A stretch of DNA of 64,000 nucleotides from Albula goreensis (lineage: Eukaryota > Chordata > Actinopteri > Albuliformes > Albulidae). The notes beneath the pieces were generated by a model. It was not told where the DNA came from and ran no database searches. It worked only from the letters and a program-made list of their open reading frames with translations. Positions 48,542-63,600 of the stretch are shown piece by piece; position 1 is the stretch's first letter, and each line of letters begins with the position of its first letter. The DNA is taken from positions 12,509,141-12,573,140 of the forward strand of contig CM040763.1 of assembly GCA_022829145.1 (NCBI GenBank), read 5' to 3'. The position numbers and the translations under genes are program-made.

Positions 48542-48616
48542 TTAATTGTCTGTCTCATCCTCATCATCTTCATCATCAAATTGGTCCTGAGAATCTAAGT
48601 CATCTTCATCTTCAAT
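48542..48616 (-). CDS. uso1: uso1 last exon, acidic tail
   Basis: 24 residues and TAA: IEDEDDLDSQDQFDDEDDED ending ETDN. More than half are Asp/Glu. This is the acidic C-terminus, which binds GM130 and giantin in mammalian p115. Acceptor cactttgcag. Confidence 0.95.
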   Translation of the reverse strand: MEDEDDLDSQDQFDDEDDEDETDN

Positions 48617-51600
48617 CTGCAAAGTGAAGATTGAAATGTTCATTAGTTCAACATTTTCTTTAGTAAGGTCACAGAGACACATACAGATGTAACAGCTTCA
48701 ACAATAACTTGATTTACCACAATGATAATTAAGGGAATCATTTAAATCAAGGTGGAAAAAACAAACCCCACAAAAAATAAACAGTTTTGCAATAAGAAAT
48801 GACTTCACAAGCATAAAAGGTAATTTCCAAAGTAGAGCATACAAGCGTCTCTGACAGTGTAACGAGTGCTTCCCCCTGCTGGAGGACTAGTAGAATTACA
48901 GCAACAGGCTCCTACCGGCTCTCCCAGCTCCTTCAGCTTGCTTTTCAGAGATGTGATCTTCTGGTCCTGATCTGCGAGCAGCATGAGCAGATCATCCTGC
49001 TCCTTCTTGGACTCAGATACTTCCTCTTGAAGCTTCGTCTTCTCTGCCTGCACGATGGCTACAGTGCTGTTAGCTGAGGCTAGCTGCTGCTCCATATTGG
49101 CCCTGGACTCCGAGAGCCTCTTCACTTCCTCCTGCATGACACAGAGAGAGAGAGAGAGAATTTACATCTACTGAAGAGTCGGATTTGCTCAGCAATGAGG
49201 GCTTTCCCTGCTATTCTGTGAAGCCATACTTCCCTTTCCTTCTTAGAAGGCGCTGCCTGATATTGTTATGAAATTAGGGAGATTACTTTCATGTAGAATG
49301 GGTATTATCTGTGCGTGTGCATGCATGTGTGTGTGTGTGTGCGTGTGTATAACAATTTGGTTTAAGTATTACATTCTGATTGGTATTTGAAAATTATTTC
49401 TCAATACCCTGCGCAAAAAAAACAGTACACTGCAAAGCTCTGAATTAGTTCCAGTAAAAGTGGCCTTGCTGCTGTTCCACATCAACATGCAATTTCAAAA
49501 TTGTATGTTATTTAATATGAAAATAAAGACAGAAAGTAACACATTAACAACAATACACCATTAACATAAACATAAAATAAACATGCATAAAAACTGTGCA
49601 CTGTGTTTCCACAATGAAACATTTTGACCATTAAACACAAAGAACTGTAAGATGTATTATTGCAGGGCCTCAACCACCTCAGTGTTTTCAGATGAAAAAT
49701 TCTGTGTGTAACAGTGAGACGTTCACTGTTGTCAGGCTGATGTCAGGCTGCTAACATTTCTGGATATGAACAGACCTTTAGTCTCTCTGACTCCTGGGTC
49801 TGAGCGGAGAGGAGTCTTTGCAGGTCTTCATTGGCTGGAGTCCCTGGGTCCGTAGCTGGGCCCTGCAGGACAGAATCAAACACTGTCTTTAAAGGTTGAC
49901 AGCAATAAAATGAGATTATGCCATTTTAAAACAAGACAAGCAAGGAATGGTTCCGAGCAACAAAGGATTCTAATTCTTTACACTGGTGTACTACAACATT
50001 ACTTTCAAAGTTATGAACATTTCAGACTTCTGAGAGACTTCTACCACACATGTGCATATCAGAGTTTCTGCTGTAAATCCAATTATGTAAAATAGGTAAT
50101 CTGTCAAAACTTAGTCATTAAAGTAGCCAAAAAGAATAATTCAGTGTAACATAATGGCGCATTATGTAACATGGTGAAGAGAGCTTACAGCTAATTGGGC
50201 AGTTGTCTTCAGAAGCTCCTGCTTCTCTGTCTGTAATTGGCTGATCTGTGCCAACTGCGAATGAACCTGGCCCCTCAGTGCTTCCAGTTCCTGTTCCAAA
50301 TAAGGACAATCGGAATGACTCACTGTTTGATACACACAAGGACTAACCACAACCCTCTCTATCAGGGAGAGGAGGGCACAAGGTCATCCGGCAAGCAGCC
50401 ATCACATGATCAGTAAGGGTGCAATCGCATGCAGGCAGTGTCAGATTGTGTGGGCTTTTACCTTGAGAATCTCTGGATTATTCTCAGAGCCTTTCACACG
50501 CTGAGCCATCTCTTCTCTCTACACAACAAAAAAAACAGCAATTATCATCGCTGATTATTTCTCTATAGATTCAAGAGGATTTCAATAGAAACACATCATT
50601 ATGTTCTGAAAATTAAACTGCAAGTCCCACACATATGCTCGGTTTTGAAACCCAATGTCAGCATTTCTGCTGCTTTTTTTTTTTTTTTTACATGCATACA
50701 GGGCTATTTTTGTAAATCTGAATGCTTTGTTTTTTCCTCCTGCCACAGTTTACCGTCATGGTTTGAAAATCCCCTTCAACATCCCCTTTTTAACAGACAA
50801 TGACTGGTTACCATTTTGCTCAGTTTAATGTTCTAATCCAATGCTAATTACCACTAAATGTGTGGGTATCATTTAATGACAGTTAATGTGTTTGAGATGA
50901 AGATAAGTCTTTACTTTTCCTGAGGAAAAATATCATCATATTTGATAGTCCACATAGTTAATGTTGGAACTTCCTTATGTTGGAACAAATCTCCCTAATT
51001 TCTTTGAGGAAGGTGAAAAATAACTCAGATTAGACTAACTATAATATAGACAACATAATTGGGAGTTTCATAAAGTACTTGACAAATTACCACATGTGCA
51101 GCTTAACAACTAAATGAAATCAGTAAAAAAGATTGTCTTCTGTAGGTATGGTGCTACCATGAAATGTGCTAAATTAAAAAAGATGTACCCATTTACATAT
51201 GCAGGGACTGTTCATGTGCAGCACAAGTAAAGAGGCAAACAGGATGCCCGTACACATTTTTAAAAATGTCAAGAACAAATCAAAGTTAATGCCATAAAAT
51301 GCCTTCATTATCAGAGCACAGTTCATATATTGTGCCCAGTGCTGATATGCAACAAATGTTAAAATAAATATTAATGTAATTTAATAGCAACAATACCAGT
51401 TTTGTCATTTTCTGAAAAGTTGTGTTTTTGGGATGAATTGTTTTTTTAATGCTAAGATTGTATTTGCTGTATCAGAATAGGTGAATTTTCAGCAGAGGGC
51501 CTGTCCTCAGGTGTGAGAGTGACCGCACACAGACACACAGACAGTGCTGGATGCTGGTGGAGTACTGCAGGCGGGATCGCTCACTAGGCTCCCGATGAGG

Positions 51601-54600
51601 CCGTCCCTTTCAGCCAGCTGAACCTCCACCTGCGCATTGCGTCTGCGCAGCTCCTGCAGCTCCTCCCTCAGCTGGCCAAGCTCCTCCGCCTGCAGGCCGT
51701 TCACATGTGCCGCCTCCCCCTGGCCCCCGTTCTGCTGACTGCCCTTATCTGGAGGGGGGGAAAGAGGATGAGAACGAGAGATTAAGAGAGAGAGAGGAAG
51801 GAAAACGCTACTGTTCTCCCTCTCCTGATCATACCTTCACTCCCACTCTGTTTCAATATTGTTTCATTCATCAGCACATTCAGTGTTACAGTTGCAGTTC
51901 TCTTGGTGAAAATTAACAGCACAAACAATGATGGATGCTAATGATGCCACAGTGTAAAAAGAAAGTGATTAATTACAAAGGTTCAAAAAGTGATGCTGTA
52001 TCATACACCTAGTGAAGGTGTGTATCTACAAAATATCAGTGAAATAAAATATTCAGAGGAGTGAGGAGTATGCAGCTTTCTTTCCTTTAATAAATGAAAT
52101 CCCATATTGGAGTGTTTTTTAAACAGGAAAATCGCGTCGTTTTACTTAAAATGAAAAAGGTGTTATGTGACATGTAACTGCTAGGAAACGCTGCTCCAGA
52201 ATGGTGCTCTATGGTAAGAAGCAAAAACTAATCCCAATGAATTTCTAAAAAACAAAAAACAAAATGGGAATGTGTTACATAAAACAATGCAGTAAAGTAC
52301 GACAGCAGCAAAATAATCCTACAATGAATCACAGAAAAACACATATTAAATAAAGATGAAACACCAGGGTTGTTTCGGGGCTGGGTACCTAGCCTCAGTT
52401 TGAGGATGCTGTACTGGTCTCTGTGCTGCTGTATTTGTGCCATCTGCTGTGCCATGGTCGTTTGCATCTGCTCATTCCGAGAGGTCAAGGATGCCACCTG
52501 CTCTTTCAGTTCATTTACCTGGGCATCCTGCAGCATAAAAACACCCACGCACACACAGCTCTCAGAGACATTTCATTGGTAATAAACAAACCAATAATCA
52601 TCACGCAGAAGGCAACTAGCCAATTAGAACTCCTTTGACTTGGAAAAGTAAGGTATTCAGGCCCATTCAAACTTTGTGACCACTGTGTCTTTGCCAAAGG
52701 TTGTCATTAGTAGGCGAAGGCCTACACCTTCTCTCCAGCGGTAGCGATAGGTTAGCTTTGAGGTTAATGTGACTGCTATACTGAGAAAAACAGGCAGCTG
52801 AACCAGTAGGCAGTGATATGTGAGATGTGAAGGTCGATGTGTGGATGGTTGCCACTACCTGCTCCCTAATGAGCTCCTTGTACTGAGCCATGATGCTGTC
52901 ATGCTGCTCCAGAGTCTTCTTCACCTCCTCCTCCTTCCTCTCCTCCTCACTAGACTTGTGAACCGACTTGGTCACCACAGCTGTGGATAATAAACCATAA
53001 GCAGGATTCTCCATATGTTAGCACAGGGGAATCGGGACTCACACAGGTACCACCAAAGTTCCCTTAAGAAATGTGATAACACATTTCAGTTATTTTAATA
53101 TCTTATTGCACCTGGTCATTTTGACAATGTTTTATTACTATTCATGTTCATTTCAGTCAAATACTAAGATTTACCACCTCAGCAAGAGACATCCACTTCC
53201 ACCTCCATCACACTGGAGAGAAAAGCACCTTCGCAATAAAATTACATCAATGAAAGAACTGAGTATCAAAATCTTTGCAAAAATAACAAATTAAGTACAG
53301 AGGCCAGGCTATTGGTAACATCATCAATAAATCACCTCAAGCAAATCATAGAGTGTGAAAATTACATTGGCTAACTGTGTTGGAGTGGCATGTCAGACTC
53401 CAGTCCTGGGCCACAGCGTCTGCTGGTTCTCCTGGCATGCTTCTGCAGTTGGTGCCTTAAGTCACCTGTATGACTAGCAATATCTAAAAGTCATGCTTCT
53501 GAGGCCTGAAATAGCTGTTTACTGAAAACCATGAAAACTGCTGGCACAGCAGCCCTCCAGGGCATGAGACTGGCACCTGCTGTGTTAGTTCATGCAGCTA
53601 GTTAAACTGACCCTCCAGCTCCTTGACCAGCTTGGTGAACTCATGGTCAAACAGCATCTGCTCTGGGCTGGGGAAGGCAGGCTGGGGCGTCTGGACGGCT
53701 CGCGAGTACAGCTCCTGCTTGGCAATGGAGCCCAGCTTCTCCACAAAGTTCTCCTTCCCGATCCGCTTCTCAATCAACTGTTTCAGCTTCTCTCTGTGGG
53801 TACAGGGGACAAGAATCCACACCTCATTAAGAAATGAAATCAAAAGAAAAGCATGGCCACAGTGGAACTGACTCAGTTCAGCATTCACTGTCCAGTCAGA
53901 AAGGTGGTAACACTGCCAAAGAGGAATTCACAAACTCGTCAGTCAGATCTAATGCATACGTACCCTGTGGAGAAAATGTCTGATGACAAAGAAAAAGCAA
54001 ACTTTTCCTACGGGTGAAAGTAAAACTGTTCCTCTGTATGTGTTTGTGTCTACAGCCGTTACCATCATCCATTGGTAGATCTGACTGAACGAAAAGTCTT
54101 TCATTTTGCCTTCCTGAACACGGAATGAATTTTCCCCACCAGGGGAAAAATAATGAGGACTCTTGGGGCCTCATTTAACAAAATGTACATTGAGTGCTTT
54201 CTAAATTTCTAAATTTTAAATGTTCTTAAACCAAATAAATCAATCACATTTACGCAGGGTGTGAACTACAGGGGAGCCAGGGGGAACTTGGCTCCTCTTA
54301 ATAAGACATGAGCTCCCCTGAAAACATGAAATTTTGGGGGGTCTCTAAAATATTGACAATATGCAATTTTTGCCATGCATTTCTATTTTTCTGTATCTTC
54401 ATCATCATGGACGATGCATAAAATTAGGCTATTATTGATGTATGATTCATGCATGAGGGTGATTCATCACAAATTCATTTTAATGAAGATACCGGCATGC
54501 ATGCCACTCTTGCCATCACCATCGAAGCGTGGTGGTGCAATATCATAAATATCACTCACTTTAACGTAAAGATCAGAAACTGTTTTTAGTCCCAATCAGT

Positions 54601-57600
54601 CTGTGTGCCGAATCACCATTATTCATTTCTTTGTTTTGGAGTCAGCACACAGATATGTCATAAAGGAAACGTCGAAGCCTCTGAAAATCAACTCTGAAGA
54701 GCAACCACAGCCAGAGGACGGCAACCGACACCGATGCTACACCTGCTAGGATTGCTGTCAGCAGAAACCCGGTAAAAAAATGAGCTCCCCTGAAAGCCAT
54801 GATGTAGCTCACACACTGCACTTACAGCTGAAATAAGCAAGGCCTTTAGCATCACTTCTGAAAGATCACAATCTGTCTAAATACCGTGTACGCAGGAACG
54901 TGCTTTGAGATTGCGGTAAAGCAACACCTCTGACTAGCCATATTCAAAAGAAAAAAGGAAACTTAAGTCTCTTAAATACTGAAGGGAAAATATCTCTGCA
55001 AGCTGGCATCATTTCAAAAATCCCCAGAGATCAAGTAGAGGTAACACTGTCTGATGAGCTAATTGGGGAAAATCTTCCCAGCAAAACTTGATATGCACAG
55101 TAAAAACACCTACAGAACAAACAAGCAGCAGTCAACACATGACAACATCACTGACCTATGTGAACGTTATTTGAAACAAATTTAGTCTATTTTATTTATA
55201 ATTACTTTCAACAACATTGTAACAGGATTGTGGAATGTACGAGGACATAATGTAATAAGTTCTATTTATGTAGCTGTATTTCTCTAGATACTGTGGTGTA
55301 ATTAGTCAACAATTACGATCATGATTTATTCTACAAAAAAACATAAGAACAAAAGATCTTTTGTTCTATAACTGGAAATAAGGTGAAATGGTGAGTATAC
55401 TGTACATCCACAGATGTTTTGATGAATTTTTCTCCATGTGTGTATATACACTTGAATGTAGCCTAAACAACTACAATACTCTTTAAGTATTTGATATTTG
55501 CTGTAGTAATGTCCATTACATTATTAGAAATTATGAAAATGAACTGTCATGCATGCAGACCACTGTCACTCCCCCTAGCATCAAAACTGCATCCATCCAT
55601 CCTGCAGTGCCCTCATTCACTGAAAAAGATATATGTTAACATACAGCAGAAAACAATGTGTATATAGATAGAAAATTTCTAGCAAGATGTTTGTTTTTTG
55701 GTGAGCCTTGAACAAAGTTTCTGGCTGCTGATCTGGGATCAGTTGTTTGGGTCCCATACTTGGTGTGGTTCTCCAGGGAGTTGTCATTGTAGCAGATGCA
55801 GATCCCCAGAAGCAGAGCACACAGGCCCTGGATCAGCCGCTCGTCTTCTCCCAGGTTCTCAGAGATCTGGCTCGTCAGCTGAGGTAGTGGCTGGTTAAGG
55901 ACACTCATACAGCATGGGTTTACCGTTATCAAAAACACTGTTATCTCCCTCCATCAATCATCCTGCACAATAATACACTATTTCATTACATTTCCATCAC
56001 AATGCTAAGAACGTAGCAGAGATTTATGTCAGCTCTGGGCATGAGTCCAGCTCTTCCCCTGTTCCTCACTGCAGCCTTACACTGTTTTAGGGACTGCCGT
56101 TTTGAATGGCATTCGTCGGCTTTAACCTTCAACTTATTTTCCATTTTGGTTGGGCTGAGAGTTATTAGGACAAACAGTCTAGACAGTCCTGCCCAGCAGA
56201 CGTCTCGGATGCGTCAGAAGAGCCCCAATCGCGATATTTTCTTTCCATTGAAGCGGCGAGAGCCTTAATGATTTCAGGCGCTTTTGCAGAATTGGCACAG
56301 ATAAAGCTTCAGTTACTATCAGGCAGGACCCGAAGCACCTTCCTGAGAAATAAATAAAATAAAAACGGAGGTTTGTGTAGTCATGAGAGGGGAGTGTGCC
56401 CGCAGACTGCTTTAAAGGAAGGATACGTAGGAGACGTTTTCCTGGTTGTGCAGGAAGTGGGCGACAGCGATGGGGCAGCTGCTGATCCAGGTACAGAGCA
56501 GGATGAGCAGCCCCACTCTCGTTTGGACCTTACTGCCCTGGGAGAGAGCGCCACACACGTGCACATACACATACACACACACACACACACATGCACCCAC
56601 ACACACACACACGTGCACACACACACAAACACAAATGCACAAACACACATGCACAAACACGTGCACACATGCATGCATGCACACATGCACAAACATACAC
56701 ACACAGCACAAACATGCATGTAGACGTACACACGCACACATACATGTATGTACATGCACACATACAAACAAACACAGGAATGCATGGACATACATACATG
56801 CGCACACAATCAAACACACATGTACACGTGCACACACACACAAACCCACATGGATGCAGACATGTATATGCATGTATACAAACACACAAACACAGACATA
56901 CATGCACACGCAAGTTAACATACACAGCCAAGCATTAATACATATATACACCCACACACACAAAATCAAATACATGTACGCATACATGCATAAACATACG
57001 CGCACACATGCAATTAAAAACACACAATAAAACACATTCATGTGCATACACACACAGGCATGCACACGCAATCAAACATATGCATGCATGCATAAACAGG
57101 CAGAGAATCAAATATGCACACAAACCCAAACACACACACAAGCACGCAAAAACAAACACACACAGCTTACTCAGTATCAACCCAATTCTACAAGGAACAC
57201 TTCAAAATGAAACCCAGGGAAAGTATTTGCATATATATGTATAAATGAGCTGTGCCAAAGCCGTTTACTGGATGCATTCTCCACACATCCAACAAAATGC
57301 CTTCCCTTCAGTTCATTTTCATTAGCCTGAGTTTCTTACAGAAAACATACATTTTAAGTTCAAAATTGATGAAAATACATAAACAAGAGCTATCAGAACT
57401 TTAGATTATGGAAACACCATAACCAATTCATTCAGCAAATACTGCAAAAATATAAATGCTTCAAGACGTTTGAATTAGTTAACTTAATTGAATTTATATT
57501 TCAAGGGAGACTTTGCTGAAGGAAATGTCTTAACAATTAAACCAGGTGAAGGCTGGGAACCAGTACGTAGCATTAACAGCAATTTCATGTGTTTAGTTGG

Positions 57601-60600
57601 ACCAAATAACTGCAAGACACTCAAACAATTTGCACACAATTAGTAAATGAGGTTAAGGATATATAGAAAGAATATTTTAACACAAATGACATTAAGGCCA
57701 ATTTATAAATTTTTTTAATTTTATAAAATTTCAGTTTTCTTTAATAAGTTTTAAGACTAAATGACAAGAGGTCAAACAGATAATATTCGAAAAATCATAC
57801 CAAAATGAAAAAACACGGTGACTGCCAACATTGTTTGCAAAAACGGCATCACCCAGAGGAAAAGAGGTGAAATAGCACCATTGACATTCCCTCAAAACCA
57901 TATCAGGATTAGAATCAGGTTTCCAGGGTTACATCCTTAAGTCCCATTGTTTTTGGTGTTTACTTTTGATCATTTGACCATATGCTGCTTCCTTAAGGAA
58001 AAGTTGAGGTAAATAATTTCTTGGTTTTAGAAAATTATTCCCTGACTTTACTCCCTCTCATGAAATCTCCATCTGGAAGGGCTGGTTGTCTCACTGAATG
58101 TTTGACTCACCGTTTCACTCAGCATGGCGCAGTGAAACATTCCAGTGTTCATTTGAATTTCACATATCTAGGAAGTGTGATGTGTGAAACTGCACTAGTT
58201 GCCAGGAATGCACTAGCTTTTGTGTTTGCATGCAGAACACACAGCTTCTGACGACCCTACACAGGCCAAACCAGAGATCACCCAGCGGATCTGTCACCGC
58301 TGAGGATGGCTCATCTGACATTACCATGGGGACTGGCAGCTAAGAACACTTCAGTGTAAGCCACAGTCTTAAGGCCCAGCTGACAACCACAACAATAACC
58401 ATAACAATAAGGATGAAATTAAAGAGACCACTCCCATTCAAACGAATAAAAGTGCATATGCTATGAAAAGGGATTATTAAGATACAAATGAGTATAGATA
58501 TCAGTATGAGTCACTTATTAGAGTGATTTTACAATATTTCCAATGATAAAACATTTCCAGCCAATGAACGCTGTGCATAGTCTATGCTCACAGGAAGTGC
58601 ATGTGTGCTTCTGACTGACAGGTGTCTAAATGTGATGCTGTTGGTGTAGATGCTAGCCAATGATTGTTGCTTATCGTTATGGTTATGGTTCTAGTTACAG
58701 TCCATGGCAGAGATGGGCCTTGTTCTTGTGGTTGTTCTTGTGTGCTAAAAGCAGTGGCATTTTATGAAGGAAGTGCACAGGATGATCAACAACAGCAAAA
58801 ACAAAGGGCTTACATGCCCTTCAACACAAGCCCACAGAGCATACAGGATTCTGAATGGGAACCAATGGGTGAGAGAAAAAAAATTGGGAACAAGGTTTGG
58901 AAATTGGCTAAAAACAGGGGCAGGAAAAAGCCAGAACCAGAACACGGAGCAGAACCTGCGGTGGCCAAGCAAACAAAAATGTGCCATCCACAAAGCAACT
59001 TACCCTGCGGTCGATCTTATCGCCCTGTAAATAATAGCGTTACACATCTGAAATGTACCCACAAGCACCATTAACCTTCCAAACCCTACATCAACATTAT
59101 CAAGGAATAACTGCATAACAATAGGGTTGCCAAAAGAGGCATGACAACACACTTAAAGATATTGTTTGTCAAATTAATTGATAGTTACACCCTGGAATGC
59201 AGTGTTTGGTGCCCTAGTTTCTCGTTACAGAAGTATTGCAATTACTGAAAATATCGAAAAAAAAGAAAAAAACTGGCATTCCCTATCATGACTCCAAATC
59301 TCCCTAGTCTTCACCCTCAATCCTAATTTCATGGGCACTTTTCTATACTTTAAATGTGTTTCAATGTCACAAAGTCTCATGACTAAAATGGCCTAAAAGA
59401 GCCAGACATGGCCTAAAAGAGCCAGAGAAAATAAGAACAGCAAGGCTGTCATCTTGATTCTGATACTTTGAAATCTGAAATGATCTGATGTGACGTGACT
59501 GAATCCAGAGGTAAAAAATAATTATGAAACGTTCACTGTGTACCCTCCTTGAAAGTCAATTGAAAACATTGAAATTCAAAGAGACTTCAACAACAGATTC
59601 AAACTTTCTCACTGCATCTGAGCTGAGGGGTGTCATGTGAGCAGTCCCTCTGGGACACCTGCTCTTTAGTGCTGCGCTGCACCTGGGACAGGAATATCAC
59701 AAAGTCTCTGACACAACACAAAAGTGCCACTTCAGAGTCACACACAGCAGCAAATTGGCAGGGTTTCAATTCAAAGATACTTGCTGCTGGAACGACGGGA
59801 TTTTATACTATAAAATTTGGAACTAATCAAAAAAGAACTTTGTACCCTGTGACTTGAAAATACCTCCTGTCTGAAATCCAGTTTTCTGACTTCTTTACTA
59901 AGAGACACTGGATTCTCTAGAGTCCTCCGTGCTTCAGTGTGTTGTGTGAGTGGCCCAGTTGTGGGTGCATTCGCTTGAGCCTGGCACCGTACCTGGGACA
60001 AGATGTTGGTGCACTGCTGTAGCAGGGAGATGGGCGGGGTGCCCACGCTGGTGGCCAGCTGCACCCGTAGGAGCTGCTCCTTCTGAGCGAGGTTGTCGTG
60101 CAGGGCGTGGGCCAGCGCCACTGCCGCACACCAGTTAGACAGGGAGTCTGTTGAGAACAAGCCCCCGCACAGGAGCTGGCCCGCCGTGATGGAGTTTGCT
60201 GGGCAGAGGACAGGAGGAAAGCACATAATTGCTCCAGGTAAGCCCTAGAGACACCACTTAACCACATACTGTCAACCAAAAACATCTCACGTTTCCGTTT
60301 TTTCAGTTTAGTACATTAATAGAAAACTTGCATCAGCAGTCATGCACTGTAACTTACACATTTTGTTCAAAACACCATGTGACTAACACTTATCTAACAT
60401 GTTGTTTACATGGTGCTTTTTCTCATTTCCGGAGAAGTTGTCTGTTTTGGCATGCACATTTTTGAATGATGGCATTGATGCTTTTTTGATGTTTTAAAGT
60501 AATTCCATTTACATTTCAGATTCTTTGCTTACACCTCTGAGCAAATGGACACAGGCAGTGTGTTTATGCTGGCAGAAAACCCTGGGTGGGCATGCTCATC

Positions 60601-63600
60601 AAGCTCTGAATTTGCCTTCCGTTAGCCTGATTTTTTTTTTTTTTTTCAAAGAAACAAAGATTTTTTTCCTCTTTCACACTGATGACTCACATGATCTCTC
60701 AAAGCTACTTAGGGCTGTCCTCTGAAGACAAAAAAAACATATTCAGTACTTAAATTGTTCAGTCCAAACATTTCATAGCCTTGTAGCATAGCAATCATAG
60801 CAATTTTAAGGCCTATGTATAATTGTCTCTGATTGATCTTACATGGTCCACTCGTGGATTACACTCACCTTCAATGGTGGATGGCAGAAGAGTGGAAACA
60901 ATCTCTTCTTGGCCCTTTTGGTTTTTGTAGAGGTAGCTCTGGAAGCAGTAGAGAACTGCACAGCGCAGGACAAAGGGCTGTCTCTCATTCACCATGGACA
61001 TGAGCAGCACCACTATGGCCGGCCTGCAGGCATGGGGTATGGGTAACGGAGCACAGGGCACAGGGCCAGGAGGCCACTCTTTGAATCTACTACCACTACC
61101 TTCTATATTTGACAACTGTTGTATGAATATTTTAAAAAACTTAAATGCAATTGTTTAAACATGCATTCTTCTGCATTGTATGTCATCGGAAATGACAGTG
61201 TATACAATGTCCTCATACTTTCATCTATGTGGGCACAACATCTTAATCATGATGTGATGAGAATTTTCCTTTTATGTGATATACTATTGTACTATAATTT
61301 GGCAGTAAATGGGGGAGGGTACAAAAAATACAAAAAAGTATACATTTATACTCTCATTAACATTTAAGTGAAGTTTTGAGGACACAATGCATATTATAAA
61401 GGTCTAGATTTTTTAAAATCATTTTAGGAAATGGATAAAAATTTCCAGGAAGGGAGAGATGGGAGTTTCACCTTGGAGGGTTGGAGGGGGCATTCACAGA
61501 GGCAAAGTAGTCCTGGTTATCCAGTGAACCACGAATGACTTCTGATACAGTGTTAATGGTCTGGAATTAAATGAAAAGAAATGGAGCAGAGAGAAAATTA
61601 AAACCGCCTCATGAAAAAGCATAGATCATCAGTGCCCTACATTTTGGTAATCAAGCCCTTTTGTCTTTCTACCAAGAGGAAACCTACCAGTACCTTTTTT
61701 CATTTCAGTGTGTGAATTGCTGCAAAATCTGTTGAACATGGCACTAGACCGCACTTAGTGTTAGCAAAATGAATCAAAGTCTATGGAAAGTTCTAGTAGG
61801 CAAATCTTGTTCAAATCAAAAGTAAGGAAATCTACATGTGAGACTGCCTTCTCCTTGGGTGTCCTCGCACCCTTTGCTTTAAAAAACCCATCAAAGAAAA
61901 ATGACTGAAATTTCAACATGTTGAGGTGAAAAACAAAAGGAAATGAAGGCATTGCAGGATTTTGTTCTCACTGCAGTTGTGGCAAAGAGATGGTTCAAAA
62001 AGAGGAAGTGAAAATACAAGTGCTGCTTTTTCTTTCACCACTGGAGTAGTAAACAAATCTTGTTTCCGGAACTTATGCTGACAAGAACACACCTGTATCA
62101 CCAGGTCTTGCAATCTCACAGAGAGATTCCTCTGGAATACATGAAAATAAATACAAATGGTACCATTATGTTCCTCTACTCTTGCCAGGCACACAAAATG
62201 GCCTAATTGCTAAAAATAAAAGTATTGCTTTAGAATCTTTGAAGTAGCAAGAGATTCAGGAAAAAGCTGTTGCAAAATAAAACCAAAAATGCATCCAATC
62301 ATGACTCACAGTGTCCCACTCATAATATCATTCAATTTCCTCTACAAAACAATACAGCTAGGACCAAAAAAATCAGAAAAATTGTTAACTGTAATAGAGA
62401 GGTGGATCTTTTATTTACAGTTTCATAAATGAGTTGCAACCATTTTTTTACCACAATGTTTACAAAAGTAGTGCTAAATCTTAATCAGGTCTCCAGGTCT
62501 CATTCGATTTGCAGCAAGGATGAAGCATCAAAAAGAGGAAGTGAAAACATGAGAACTGCCATTTGTTTTACCCATTTGCGATTGTGGTAGAATTATGGCT
62601 GGTTTATACCAGAGCAATGAAGGAACAGTAATGCCAGGTTGACTAATGCATTTTAAATTCTGCTCCAAATGATTCACCATCACACAAGGATATGAAAATG
62701 CAAAGTGGATTATCACATTTTCACTTTCATTTTTGCAGAAATTATCCACGCACATCAAGGAAATGAAATACAAAAAAAACTGCAAGACCACAGATCTGCA
62801 ACAAGGACAGATGTGGTGAAAGAGAACATGCACAAGGAATAAGAACAGATGTTATTGATACATCTATCAGGAGCCTCTGTGACATTTAATTTCAGAATCG
62901 CCAGGGTTCTGGGGAAAAGCTAGAGGAACAGTTTAATTAAAATCCATACAAGTGTCCAAGTTAACAGCTGTAAATCTAAAAAAAAAAAAAAAATCTCAGG
63001 AGCATTTGTGACCAATTACCTTTACCTCTCCGGGTAACAGCTATACTGGCGTTTAAAGACATGTGTTTGCTCTGCCCCATTGGCATTTTTGTCATTAAAA
63101 AAGAGCATTGCACAAAAAGTCAGGTTTTTATAAATTCAGTGTTTCTCATGGCATGTCTCATGACCACAAACACGGTCGATGTCTCGTACCTCAGTGAGGA
63201 TGTCTGCTGGAATGCCAGTAGCCATTAGAATGGTGCAGAGCTGCTGTAGCAGGCCACAGTGGTACATGGCTTTCTGACAGCTGCTGATGGCTCCAGGCGA
63301 GTTCATTGGAGAGACCATCACTCGGACAAGCTGTTTGGGGGGGGTGACAGAGAGACGATGAATACTTGGCGGACACCAACAGTCGTCTCACTATCTCTCA
63401 TCAATTGCTGGCAAGGGGCTCTATTCTGACAGTCTAAGCTAATGGTGCAGTGATAAAAATGATAATATTACACAGGGTAAATGGAGCATCAGTTATTTGA
63501 GTACTCAGATTTGTGGGATGTTAGTGATTTCCCACTTCCCATGACCATTCTGTGACTTTTCAGGACAGAGCTGTCAGACCACAGTCCTGGAGGGCCATAA

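Noticed and set aside
55879-55898. Alternative uso1 acceptor (ccttaaccag) 19-20 bp upstream of the chosen one
   Set aside because: It would insert residues between NVSY and LTSQI and is out of phase with the family sequence.
56373-57180. Several overlapping frames of 80-219 codons on both strands, rich in His/Thr or Cys/Val
   Set aside because: They are translations of the CA/CATG microsatellite. Only the minus-strand segment 56427-56537 inside them is a real exon (uso1).
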